In this document: positions 54,944-64,000 of the stretch, piece after piece
How positions within the stretch are numbered: the stretch's first letter is position 1
Layout of the letters: every line of letters starts with the position of its first letter
The notes under the pieces: generated by a model
What the model was told of the DNA's origin: nothing
The model's input: only the letters and a program-made list of their open reading frames with translations
The model's database searches: none
NCBI RefSeq assembly: GCF_027921745.1
Contig: NC_079239.1
Location: 2,631,501-2,695,500, forward strand
Length of the DNA: 64,000 nucleotides
Origin: Schizosaccharomyces osmophilus
Taxonomy: Eukaryota; Ascomycota; Schizosaccharomycetes; Schizosaccharomycetales; Schizosaccharomycetaceae
Direction of reading: 5' to 3'
Program-made: the position numbers and the translations under genes

Positions 54944-55810
54944 TTACTCGGCTAAAACTTGACGCTTATGGCGTTGATAAGGCTTGAGTCTCCATTCAAC
55001 ATCGGCCTCGAGCATGTCCAAAGTACCCAATCGAATTTCGTACAAGCGCATCTCAAAACGGGGACCTGCCTCTGAAAGAATTACTTGTTTCGGGCCGGTC
55101 TTCGCGTACAAGTGATGGCGGAAACTAATATAGTCGTCGGAATTGGAAAAAGTAACGACTCTTGGCGAAGTTTCTTTAGGATCCGGGGGAAATAGAGAGG
55201 ACAAAACCTTTTTGACACGTTCGCCCAGCTTTGAGGTTAAGTTTTCAAGGATTAAATGAGGATAAGCTTCAGACATTGTACCCGTATTGGGGATGTCGTG
55301 GCGAAGAACGACATTATGAAGAGAGAAAGAAACGGTAGGACCATAAGGAAGATGTGAGATGACCATGCTGTCTGGGATACCTCGATGTTCATGCAAAAGG
55401 ACAATGTCAGTGATGTCGTTGGCACGAGCAGCCTCCACCAAACTCCCTACAACAATATTACCACGATTTAAACGGAATGAATTGGGAATCAACAGACGCA
55501 TTTCCTTGGCGAATTGGGCCAGACGCGACGACGGGTCACGACTTGTGGTGACCAAGACTCTTGGTTCCCGTTCACCCAGACTGTAATATTCATCGTCAAT
55601 TCCTAATTCTTCATCCTGAGCTGCTTTGCTTTCATCGTATTGGTAATCTTTCTGCAATTGAGTGTCTTGTTGAAGATCCTTATTGAGTTCCTTGTTGTTA
55701 TCTATAGCATGTCTCAATGAGCGTCTTTTTTCATTCAACTTGGCTTCTTGAAGATCTTTATTTCTTTTATAAATAAACTGACGCCTTTCTCTTGCTGCAC
55801 GACGAAGCAT
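54944..55810 (-). CDS. imp4: U3 snoRNP protein Imp4
   Basis: Single exon. I choose the ATG at 55810 (MLRRAARERRQFIYKRN), the usual Imp4 N-terminus, giving 288 residues; codons upstream are open but begin with TTG. A Lys/Glu-rich helix (to about 70) precedes the Brix domain (about 83-265): EPRVLVTTSRDPSSRLAQFAKEM, RLNRGNIVVGSLVEAARANDITDIVLLHEHRG, SHLPYGPTVSFSLHNVV, then FEMRLYEIRLGTLD and a basic C-terminus. Imp4 helps pair U3 snoRNA with pre-rRNA in the small-subunit processome. The S. pombe counterpart is SPAC19A8.07c. Confidence 0.95.
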   Translation of the reverse strand: MLRRAARERRQFIYKRNKDLQEAKLNEKRRSLRHAIDNNKELNKDLQQDTQLQKDYQYDESKAAQDEELGIDDEYYSLGEREPRVLVTTSRDPSSRLAQFAKEMRLLIPNSFRLNRGNIVVGSLVEAARANDITDIVLLHEHRGIPDSMVISHLPYGPTVSFSLHNVVLRHDIPNTGTMSEAYPHLILENLTSKLGERVKKVLSSLFPPDPKETSPRVVTFSNSDDYISFRHHLYAKTGPKQVILSEAGPRFEMRLYEIRLGTLDMLEADVEWRLKPYQRHKRQVLAE

Positions 55811-56411
55811 AATGCGTTCTTGAAAATTTGGCTCTTGGCAGGTTCGTTTCAAGAGGCCACCCCAAACTCTCCTTGGTTAACCTTAGTAAACAGAATACCA
55901 GTGAGAAGAATGGAAAACTAATAATAAAGAACACAAAGTGGAAAAAAAAAAGCAAAAGAAATAAATAAAAAGGAATTGAAACGATAATTATTGATTGTAA
56001 TATTAAAAGAGGAAATCAACTAAGGATGGATCCAACTATGTGCAGATTATTATGTTAAAGACCATCAGGAAGAAAAAAATTCTACTGACGCAAAAGCGTT
56101 TCAAGTCATGCCCCAAGTACGATGATGATGTTTTCATCAGCTCTTTGTTTCCATTATTTACAATTTTCTAACGTTCAAATACTGGTATTCTGGCACTTGG
56201 GCTTCATGATTATATACGTTCGACACTGATGAACTTTTTGGCAAGATCAACTCAAAACCAGGGCCATTCGTAAGCAAATTCGAACTTGTCTAAATTATTT
56301 CAAGTCACTTCAGGCATGTAATATTTATTTACAATTCACTTACCAAAAACAAAGAAAAAAAAAAAAAAAAAAAGCCCTAACTGAAACTAAAAACTTTGCT
56401 TAACAGAATCA

Positions 56412-56756
56412 TCAAGAGGTTCTCTGTGTAAAAGAATTGCCTTTATAAAATGATATGCGAGCACAAACAATTGTTGTTTTAAGTAAGCATTTTGTTCTCA
56501 TTTCAAAGTCTACAAATCCATCTTGCAATAGTTTTCTCAACTCTCCGATTTCAATTATCTTTTCATTCTTTCTATTTGGTATTAAATAATTATATCTTGG
56601 ATCTTCTATTACATTCTTTACGATTTCTTTTTGAGGCAATAGGTATCTACAAGTAACCCAAAAGGAATAACCATAACTGCTACCAACGGTCAAATTGACA
56701 TGCATGAAAATACGAGTGTCTTCCATTAATTGACTTTTTGTCGTAAGTAACCTCAT
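56412..56756 (-). CDS. Hypothetical protein, 114 aa, doubtful
   Basis: An ATG-led ORF with mixed, non-low-complexity composition sits alone in the gap between imp4 and the TUDOR mini-gene. I recognise no family, signal peptide or membrane segment. It might be an exon of an unrecognised gene, or chance. Confidence 0.2.
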   Translation of the reverse strand: MRLLTTKSQLMEDTRIFMHVNLTVGSSYGYSFWVTCRYLLPQKEIVKNVIEDPRYNYLIPNRKNEKIIEIGELRKLLQDGFVDFEMRTKCLLKTTIVCARISFYKGNSFTQRTS

Positions 56757-56939
56757 AATTGCACTTCCATCTTTACGAATATTTAAATTACGTTGGATGA
56801 CACTTTCGTCACAGAATAATAATAGTATGTATATGCAATGAGTCGTACAAGTGATGTAAATGCCACTAATAAATTGGTATATATAGACTGGCTGGATGTA
56901 TATCTTTCTAGTAACTTATACTAAAAGAAGTAATCGAAA

Positions 56940-57273
56940 ATGACCAAATATCAAAAGGGAAGCAAAGTTGAATACCATCCTGTAAGTAACTATGATTATA
57001 TTAAGCATCTAAGATGATACTATGCCTGTTTCAAACTGGTGGAAAAAGAAGCTGTCATTTTGTTATAGCCGGTGAAATATTAAAAGAACAAACAAAGCTA
57101 ACAGTACTTTCAATTAGATTGGTGGTTCTACCGGAACTAGTACTTCTACCGGTACCATTCTACAAGTCAAGGATGACACCGGCAGTGATGAAACCCGCTA
57201 TGAAATTCAAAATGATCATACACAAAAGACCGCTACGTACAAAGAGCGCAACATCTCTCGCGTATTGGATTAA
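56940..57273 (+). CDS. Small HVA1-TUDOR-domain protein (spliced, 65 aa)
   Basis: Two exons (56940-56981 and 57118-57273) join in frame across a 136-bp intron (GTAAGT donor, GCTAAC branch, AATTAG acceptor). The product reads MTKYQKGSKVEYHP, then IGGSTGTSTSTGTILQVKDD, ETRYEIQNDHTQKTATYKE and NISRVLD. The KGxKVEYxP...TGTI..V...RYEI.ND.T.K...YKE.NI pattern is that of the hypervirulence-associated protein TUDOR domain (formerly DUF2945), found in many fungi and bacteria. The biological role is unknown. No single ORF covers it, so it would be missed without splicing. It lies divergently from imp4 and convergent with sam50. Confidence 0.85.
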
Positions 57274-58010
57274 TGTGGTTTACGCTTGTTTCTATTTTTT
57301 TCATGTACAACTATCAATGCAATGAGATATGCTGATGACTTTTTTTTTTGTTTTTTCACATGTGTGAATTCTTTGCTTGTAATTCGCAATAGTAATAATC
57401 GTAAGTAAATTCGCCGTCATCTTCCTTCATTACCAACTTTTACGTCGTCCATTTCCACTATGTTGAAGTTTATGAATTCTTTGTTTGCAAGTAAAAATGT
57501 GAAGTGAAGGAGAAAAATATAGGACGCATCAAACAAACCCATGGAACGAATTGGTTCATGAAAAACAGTCTTCTATGTTTGAAGATGGTAGATTCAGAAT
57601 AATAGGACAAAGTCATTGGTGTCAATATCTGCGAGTTTAAGAGAAGGGAGAAATTATTAAGAAGGGGGAAAAGATCAATAAATTTAGAATAGCGTTCAAA
57701 GAATAATTATATTTGAAAGTCAATGACATAAAAAGGAATTGCTGCGCACAATTGCAAATGCTTTATACTTATGCTCTCATAACTTATATAAGACTCGCAA
57801 AAGGTATAAGCATCAAAGAAAAAGAAACCGAGTACGTTTATAAGTATACGGATGTTTTAAAATACAAAAGTGACACAAACATTCTTCATCAATTTCTCGT
57901 ATGCGTTCGCGTTCTTCAAAAAAGAAAATAGCCGAAAGACCATTTCTTTTCCGGATTCTGAATATGTTGTATGACAACATTTGCTTCTACTCGGTTACCA
58001 AACATACCCA
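57274..58010. other. Convergent intergenic region TUDOR gene/sam50
   Basis: AT-rich. ORF 57713-57931 has no family features. Nothing called. Confidence 0.5.
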
Positions 58011-59505
58011 TCACATAAACTCAATGCCTGCTCCTAATTGAAGACCTTTACGGCCTACATCGCCACCAGTAACCGCGATGGGGAGTGTAAAATTCAATTC
58101 AAAACGAGCAGCGGGTGATGCGTAAACAAGTCCCAAACCCGTTGATACGCAAGGATGCATGAGAATTGATTTGTAAGTGTTCAAGGGATTTTTAGCATCC
58201 AAGTTGGTTAAACCACCAGCATTAGCGAAAACCTGTAATCGGAAGGGCTTTGAAGCATCCAGTTTAGGTAAGGGGAACAACAAACTCGTAGAGAGTGCCA
58301 AATAAGCTGTACCGCCGAGGGAATCCTTTCCGTCTTTTGGTCCGAGGCGGTCCTCAGAGAACCCTCTCATACTTGTAGATCCGCCCAGCGTGAAACGATC
58401 ACATAAAAGAGTAGGTGACTCGTCTAAAGGCTTCATGGCGCCAAGGCGACTGGAAACGGCAAGGGTAACAGATCGTGTACGGTTCAAGGAAAAGGCATAC
58501 TGATGCCAAAGTTCAGATTTTAAAAATCTGGCATCCCCAGAAACTGGCCCTAGTCCGGCAAGTTCCATCAAAGCGCGGACATAGTTACCTCTTGAGGGAA
58601 GGGTTGGGTGGTCCCGTGTATCCACCATGTAAGAATAAGCAAGGGATTGTTTTATAGTATCACCCGCTTGTAACCGAATACTAGGAGAAGCATATTCACT
58701 CAAATGAGTAACTCGTCTCCAAAAAAAGTTTTGCGAAAGCTCATGCAAACCACGAAAACGATCTTGATGCTGCAAGCTTAGCGACAAACCTCTGGTAATC
58801 AATTCGTGACTTGAGATGGCCTTATTATCACGAACATTGCTATAACCGAGAACACGAAAGTGAGTTGCCGGGCTTGCATTTACGGGAGTTTCAAACTTAG
58901 CTGACATCGTAGCACGGTTTCGAGTACCATACGAGACGTTTCCAGATAGGAACTCTGCACCACCGAAAACATTTCTTGCCAAAACGTTGGCGTGAACATT
59001 TCCTTCTACATTGCCTACATCGGTTCCTGTTTCAAAGAATAATCGGGGCTTTTCTTTCACTTGAATAATAACGTCCAGATCATTTTCTCCAGAAATAGCG
59101 GATGAGGCGCGATCGATTTTAATGTTGGCACTGTCATAAATGCCAAAGGCCATTAACTTCCCCGTTGTTTCTTGAATATTGTTGAGAGTATCCAGAAGGG
59201 GCATACTCTTTATAGTTTTCGCGGATGGATCAACACATGATTGTAACGCTTTTTGAAGAAATCCTGCTCGAGTATTGTACGCTCCTGCCACTCGTATACT
59301 CGAAATTCCCACCGGCAGAGTGCTGTTTTCCGTCAACTAAGAAGTGTTAGCTTCGCTTTGCCATAATCGTATCTTTCTATCTAATTTGGCAACGTACAAT
59401 TTCAGAAAGGCTTCTCAATGTCTCTCTCGCTGACTGAATACTCTCCCTGTCAATAGGAGGAACATTTCTAGGTGGTACTGATTCCTGGCTTGACTCAGCA
59501 CTCAT
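58011..59505 (-). CDS. sam50: Mitochondrial outer-membrane SAM complex subunit Sam50
   Basis: Two exons (59505-59398 and 59336-58011) join in frame to 477 residues; the 61-bp intron has a GTACGT donor and GCTAAC branch. Exon 1 gives MSAESSQESVPPRNVPPIDR. A single POTRA-like region (about 36-125; PVGISSIRVAGAYNTRAGFL to DLDVIIQVKEKPRL) precedes the Omp85 beta barrel. The barrel includes the conserved DRFTLGGSTSMRGF loop (compare the DxFxLGGxxSVRGF-type L6 motif) and ends with the C-terminal beta-signal region LQLGAGIEFM. Sam50 inserts beta-barrel proteins. It is head-to-head with med27, 288 bp apart, as I recall for SPAC17C9.06/05c. Confidence 0.95.
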
Positions 59506-59793
59506 GACTATATAGCCTTATTATTCAACTTTCTTCGAAAAAAAATATACTAGAAAGATATAAAGATCACAAAAAGGCAGTAAAATTCGTAGCTTTGCAA
59601 GTTCTGTCTCTGTGTACGACCTTGACTGTTGAAGAGAGATGAAAACACCTTCACTACTGTACGTGTCGTGTCCACTAAGAATAAAAATCCACTTTAGAAA
59701 CTCCAAAAGCTTTTGTTATTGATTCTCAATAAACTGAAATTTCCATATGCCTTGTTAGTTCAGAATTCAATTTAAAATAAGGTAGCGTTTTCC

Positions 59794-60817
59794 ATGGAAC
59801 ACGAAAAACAAAAGCAGGCCTTAACAGACAAGTTGGATACAGTCAACCAGCTTTATCGAAAGGTAAAGAAGTCTTTATGAAATTATCATGGAATTGCTAA
59901 CACTTTTAAAAGTTAGCAGAGTTACGGACCACTTGTCCAACGCTGCTGAAATTACTACATCCGGAAATAGGCACTAGTAAGTTTCGACCGGAAACAAAAA
60001 ATTTAGACGGGTGTTCTTAACATCTGTACAATTCTTTATTTTCTCTAAATTGTTGATCTATTAACTGGTATGCAGGTCAAAAATTTCAGCATAAAGCTCA
60101 AGAAGCGATTGCTAGTGTTGAAGGATTTAAGAGTGATTTGGCCTACAATCAGCGTATGAAAGTCATTTTTTTATTGCAAGCTCGCTAATCCATCTATTAG
60201 CGTTATTTCGATATGTGACCGAATCTTTTGCAAACAATCAAGCGCAACTATTGCCTACTTATCCCCCGCAAGAGAAAGACATTAACGCAGTTCAAACATC
60301 CAAAGGAGAATTGGAAAATAAAAAAGTTGACAAACAAGAAGAACCTTATCAAAATCCTAAAGTTCCGGAAAAGTTGGAAGTTGTACTCAATAGTTTCGAA
60401 AACAGCATATCTTCCTCGCATTCATCTGTCTCTGACCTGAAGCCCGATTCTTTTTCGTTGGAAGTTTCCACTGGACTTAAATTTCACGTTAGTTTACAAT
60501 CCAATGCTGATTATAAAGCGTCATGTATATTTGGTAAATTCGAACCGATAATGTTCTCTATTAATCGCTATAACCACTTTGAAATGCCCTTGTTTCTTCT
60601 TCTTGTATGAACTCTTCACAAAAGCTTTTTGACCCTTACTAATGAATGCTAGCCTCTTCTTCTTGATTATTCCAACCTCTACTTGAAACCTTGTCAATTT
60701 TGCAAAAAAATAATTTCTCCTATCAATTTAGAACTTCCTTTTGTAAGGAAGTACGATTCCGAGAACAGCAAACATGCTCTTCTCACTTTTCATTATGAAT
60801 GTGCACTCTCAAAATAA
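59794..60817 (+). CDS. med27: Mediator complex subunit Med27 (Pmc3)
   Basis: Five exons (59794-59862, 59913-59976, 60076-60153, 60201-60604, 60653-60817) join in frame to 259 residues. The N-terminal helical part reads QLYRKLAELRTTCPTLLKLLHP. A polar linker rich in Lys/Glu/Ser follows (about 95-170). The last exon supplies the Med27 zinc-binding end: CQFC (CxxC) followed by HYECALSK at the C-terminus. At the first intron the AAAAG acceptor, not the later TTAG, keeps the frame. Med27 sits in the Mediator tail/upper head and conveys activator signals to Pol II. The family match rests on the N-terminal block, the C-terminal zinc pattern and synteny with S. pombe pmc3. Confidence 0.85.
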
Positions 60818-61248
60818 GGTAAAACGGATTATGTTTTCCTTCAGCTAATGCCTTGAATTTATCGCAAGTATCTTTAGGAGAGATTTATTGCTATAATATC
60901 AAGTATCATTAAACAAAGCTGGTGCATATTCAATAATTTCTTAATATTATAAACTGGTTTCTTTGTTTTGCACATATGCCCTTTTTAGAAAAATTATGTA
61001 CGACAGTCAAAAAGCATGTTTACAATTCTACAAATCCCTTTTTACTTACTATGGTAATTACAGTAACTAAAGGTCATTAAGCTTTGTATCTATTAAGATG
61101 ATTTAGCATATATATTAACCTTAGATGTAAATCCATTTTTCCATAAACCCTGACAATGATGGAGCCTCATATAAGCCCAAAATTTCAAAAACAACCCAAA
61201 ATAGTGATAACTTGAATCAACTGTGCAGACATATCTTCAACCTGTCAA
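60818..61248. other. Convergent intergenic region
   Basis: AT-rich 3' flanks of med27 and tif471. Nothing recognised. Confidence 0.5.
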
Positions 61249-64000
61249 TTAAGGGTTAACTTTCGAACTAGAATTAGGATTTTTATGGCTTGATGATCCA
61301 TCGTTGTCATGATCTTGTTCTTCCAAAAGTTCAAAGGAGTTTGCCGATGTTACTGGTTGATTCGCAGGAGCTTGTCTAGCAGGCTCTCTTCGTGGTGTGC
61401 TACTTTGTCTTGAGGGGCTTCGGCTAACATTTCCACCACGCAACATGGAGCTCAAACTGGTAGGACCATGTGATCCTTGAGTGCCAGATTTCAAACCACG
61501 AATACCTTGACCTAATCTGGCATACCCATCTTTATTATTAGACCAATCATTGGATCCAAAGGGAGGGTTACTACCTCTGCCACCCATTCTAGAGTCGCCA
61601 CGGTTCATGTCGCGATGCATACGGGCAGGTCTTTGAGCTTCAGACAGCGCCTTTTTACGCTCAGCCTCCGCGTGAATCTCTTGAATAGTTTTTGGTCCCT
61701 TTTCAATTTCCTTCTTAACATTCCAACCAGCTCTTCTAGAATCAATAACATCCAAAAGCATAAATTTAATACGAGAAGCCAAGTCAGGGATTTTGGTGAT
61801 AGTTTCCATACGAAGAATGTATACATCCATCGCAGCATGACCCTTTTCAGTAGCATCAAGATTTACACCGACTGTCATTAATAATCTACACAGACTCTCA
61901 ATTTCTTCTTCCTCGGGATCTGTAACATTACCCAAAAGGCGTTTTATACATTCGTGCATAATCTTTTCGGAAAGCATACTGAGCTTAAACAACTCACCAA
62001 TGAATCTAACGAGACCAAGACCACGACGCTTGATAGCAGCAGCAATATAATACTCATCAGACATAATCTCAGTCTCTCCAGCACCTCCAGCTGGAAGACT
62101 AGCTTTCCAACCACGCTCAAAGTCCTCTTGACAACGGCTTAACAAATATTTTCTAAATAACAAGCCACCCCTAACAGGTTGACCGTTCTTGTCTAATACG
62201 TTTTCATCTCTTATAGAGTCATCTATACTGTCCATCATCTTACGAGCAAATCGGGCATACATGTTAGAGAAATTTGGTTCGTCAGTAGCCTTTTCGAATG
62301 TCAATTGGATAACTAATCTAAGAGTGTGACCATCAGTCTCTCTACGGGATTGCATGGCCAACTCTAAGATTTGGTCCGAAATCTTTTCGAATTTCTCCAA
62401 GGTCATCTTGTTCAAAGAACCCTTAACCTTACGATGAATAACCTCAGGAGGAAGAAGATCTTCTTCCTGTTCAGCCTTGGCTTCAGGCTTTTCAGCAAGT
62501 TTCTTAGGTTGCCAACGGTTAGCCGATAATTGCAATGGTTGCACTTGTTCGGCAGGAATAGTTAAAGTAGAAGGGTCAGCCTTTTCGCGTTCACCGCCGC
62601 CACCACGACGGGACCCACGCTGGGAACCTCTGTGTGACCCACCATGACCATGATGACTCATGCCACGACTAGGAGCACTCTTGTAATTACTACCAGAACG
62701 GAATCCTGTACCTGAATCACCAAAGCCGCGATCAACACCAAGGCGTGACATTGACTTTCTTTCAGAATGACCGCCAAAGCCTGGGCCAGCGTGTGAGTCC
62801 CTAGTAGAACCAGAGCGAGAGCTTTGACGACTGGAACCATAACCACCACGAGAACTCTTGTCGCTGAAAGCAGGGGTAACAGTTCCCTTCATTTTCTCAT
62901 CCCAGCCATAAGCAGGCTTATCTGTGTAATATGTTTGGAACTGCATAAGGAAAGGGATATCGTAAATAAGTTTACCATCCTTAATTTCACCCTCGGTGGC
63001 AGGTCGCTTTAAGGGAGAAGGGTAGACAATGCTGGAAATATCTGAAATAACACTAGCTTGAAGTAAAGAGTTGAGAGCAGCAGAAGGTTTCGAAGGAGAT
63101 TTTAAACTTTCGATGCCAGACAGATTTTCCCTTTTGGGAGTTAAATTGCGAGACTCCACAACAGAAGATTCGGGAGAAATCTTGATGTCCTCAGGCTTGG
63201 TCTTATCTTCCTTTTGATCATCGCTCTTTGGCAGCTCGTCAGATTTCGAGCTTCCTTCGACCTCAAGCTTAGCCTTCTCTTCGACTTCGCGTTTAGCCTT
63301 TTCTTCAACCTCACGACTGGCCTTCTCTTCAGCCTCATGTTTAGTCTTTTCTTCAGCTTCACGTTTAGTCTTTTCTTCAGCCTCACGTTTAGTCTTTTCT
63401 TCAGCTTCACGTTTAGACTTTTCTTCAGCTTCACGCTTAGTCTTTTCTTCAGCTTCACGCTTAGTCTTTTCTTCAGCTTCCTGTTTGGCCTTTTCTTCAG
63501 CTTCCTGTTTGGCCTTTTCTTCAGCCTCCTGCTTGGCCTTTTGTTCGGCTTCCAGCTTGGCCTTCTGTTCGGCTTCCTTCTGGGCCTTTTCTTCGACTTC
63601 CTTCTGGGCCTTCTCTTCGACTTCACGTTTCACCTTTTCTTCAGCCTCTCGCTTGGCCTTTTCTTCAGCGTGTCTTCTAGCCTCTTCTTCCGCTTTTTCT
63701 TGAATACGTTGTTGAACAGCTTGTTTAACGGCGTCCTTCCGCTTGGAAACCTCTTCTTCTGTTAAATGAGGAGTAACAGCACTGTCTAACCGTGGGCTAG
63801 ATTCTTCAGACTTAGGCTCAGATTTACTCTTTTGAGGAACAACTACCTCAGTATTGGTAGCAGGGTTGACAATTTTCAGCGCACTGCTCTTCTTCTGTTG
63901 CTTCACAATAGGAGTAAATGAGCCAGATCTGGAACTTACGGGTGTAGAAGAGTTTGGCGAGTCAACAACTGGTTCCGATACTTGGGAAGTGCTACGGGAC
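61249..64000 (-). CDS. tif471: Translation initiation factor eIF4G (5' end outside window)
   Basis: An open minus-strand frame runs through the window edge, so the visible part (917 residues) lacks the N-terminus. Order: a Ser/Thr-rich region with [12 protein letters not shown], an EEKxKxEA octad array (about 17 units), a disordered stretch, and the eIF4E-binding motif YDIPFLM (YxxxxL-phi) near 62950. Then come an RG/SR-rich segment ([13 protein letters not shown]) and the MIF4G domain ([22 protein letters not shown]... to about residue 690 of the visible part), followed by a Gly/Ser/Arg-rich tail. eIF4G bridges the cap-binding protein, eIF4A and the ribosome. There is no MA3 domain, as usual for yeasts. 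Confidence 0.95.
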   Translation of the reverse strand, partial: SRSTSQVSEPVVDSPNSSTPVSSRSGSFTPIVKQQKKSSALKIVNPATNTEVVVPQKSKSEPKSEESSPRLDSAVTPHLTEEEVSKRKDAVKQAVQQRIQEKAEEEARRHAEEKAKREAEEKVKREVEEKAQKEVEEKAQKEAEQKAKLEAEQKAKQEAEEKAKQEAEEKAKQEAEEKTKREAEEKTKREAEEKSKREAEEKTKREAEEKTKREAEEKTKHEAEEKASREVEEKAKREVEEKAKLEVEGSSKSDELPKSDDQKEDKTKPEDIKISPESSVVESRNLTPKRENLSGIESLKSPSKPSAALNSLLQASVISDISSIVYPSPLKRPATEGEIKDGKLIYDIPFLMQFQTYYTDKPAYGWDEKMKGTVTPAFSDKSSRGGYGSSRQSSRSGSTRDSHAGPGFGGHSERKSMSRLGVDRGFGDSGTGFRSGSNYKSAPSRGMSHHGHGGSHRGSQRGSRRGGGGEREKADPSTLTIPAEQVQPLQLSANRWQPKKLAEKPEAKAEQEEDLLPPEVIHRKVKGSLNKMTLEKFEKISDQILELAMQSRRETDGHTLRLVIQLTFEKATDEPNFSNMYARFARKMMDSIDDSIRDENVLDKNGQPVRGGLLFRKYLLSRCQEDFERGWKASLPAGGAGETEIMSDEYYIAAAIKRRGLGLVRFIGELFKLSMLSEKIMHECIKRLLGNVTDPEEEEIESLCRLLMTVGVNLDATEKGHAAMDVYILRMETITKIPDLASRIKFMLLDVIDSRRAGWNVKKEIEKGPKTIQEIHAEAERKKALSEAQRPARMHRDMNRGDSRMGGRGSNPPFGSNDWSNNKDGYARLGQGIRGLKSGTQGSHGPTSLSSMLRGGNVSRSPSRQSSTPRREPARQAPANQPVTSANSFELLEEQDHDNDGSSSHKNPNSSSKVNP
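63258..63675 (-). repeat. 24-bp coding minisatellite (octad array) in tif471
   Basis: About 17 tandem 24-bp units encode [AV]E[EQ]KxKxE-type octads, predicted to form one long charged helix. Units in the middle (AEEKTKRE) are almost identical at DNA level, pointing to recent unit gain. Confidence 0.9.

Noticed and set aside
63214-63765. 183-codon plus-strand ORF rich in Phe/Ser opposite tif471
   Set aside because: It is the antisense of the 24-bp minisatellite; the opposite strand encodes eIF4G.
1-64000. LTR retrotransposons, LTR remnants or CRISPR arrays
   Set aside because: No paired long terminal repeats, reverse-transcriptase motifs or spaced direct repeats were found. The only tandem repeats are microsatellites, the erg5 duplication and the eIF4G octads.

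Overview
The window is a fission-yeast (Schizosaccharomyces) chromosome segment, most likely from the S. octosporus / S. osmophilus / S. cryophilus group rather than S. pombe itself. Three things point there: AT-rich DNA with short introns (about 40-140 bp) carrying GTANGT donors and CTAAC/CTAAT branch sites, proteins recognisable as fission-yeast orthologues, and dispersed 5S rRNA genes sitting beside genes of the wtf spore-killer family. Gene order and strand match, as I recall the systematic names, two S. pombe blocks plus part of a third: SPAC23H3 (anr2, gpa2, K+/H+ protein, glucosidase, ssr2, gly1, bub3, mrp2, apl6, swd1, UPF0658, npr2, ini1), SPAC19A8 (sec73, PH/VASt protein, ymr1, erg5, sst4, SDR, imp4) and SPAC17C9 (sam50, med27, tif471).

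Layout. 0-2.9 kb: the 3' part of a Gly-rich stress protein, the DENN protein Anr2 and a tiny basic ORF. 2.9-9.4 kb: an accessory island between anr2 and gpa2, with a broken wtf copy, a 5S gene, a wtf-like gene on the opposite strand, a whole-looking five-exon wtf gene and a second 5S gene. The two plus-strand wtf-5S units are duplicates of each other. 9.4-35.4 kb: the gpa2 promoter and very long pyrimidine-rich leader, then the SPAC23H3-like genes, with a tRNA-Cys gene and a CENP-B/pogo-type gene inserted. 35.6-55.8 kb: the SPAC19A8-like genes. 55.9-64 kb: a spliced HVA1-TUDOR mini-gene, sam50, med27 and the 3' part of eIF4G.

Most of the genes are housekeeping: nutrient signalling (Gpa2, Npr2), chromatin (Ssr2, Swd1), spindle checkpoint (Bub3), membrane traffic and lipids (Apl6, Sec73, Ymr1, Sst4, Erg5, the Lam/Sip3-like protein), splicing and ribosome biogenesis (Ini1, Imp4), mitochondria (Mrp2, Sam50, K+/H+ protein), transcription and translation (Med27, eIF4G). 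They are single genes, not operons. The island of selfish wtf genes tied to 5S rDNA is the part most worth a second look, followed by the CENP-B-like gene that keeps a complete D-D-D triad. Exon boundaries were worked out by hand from splice signals and reading-frame continuity.
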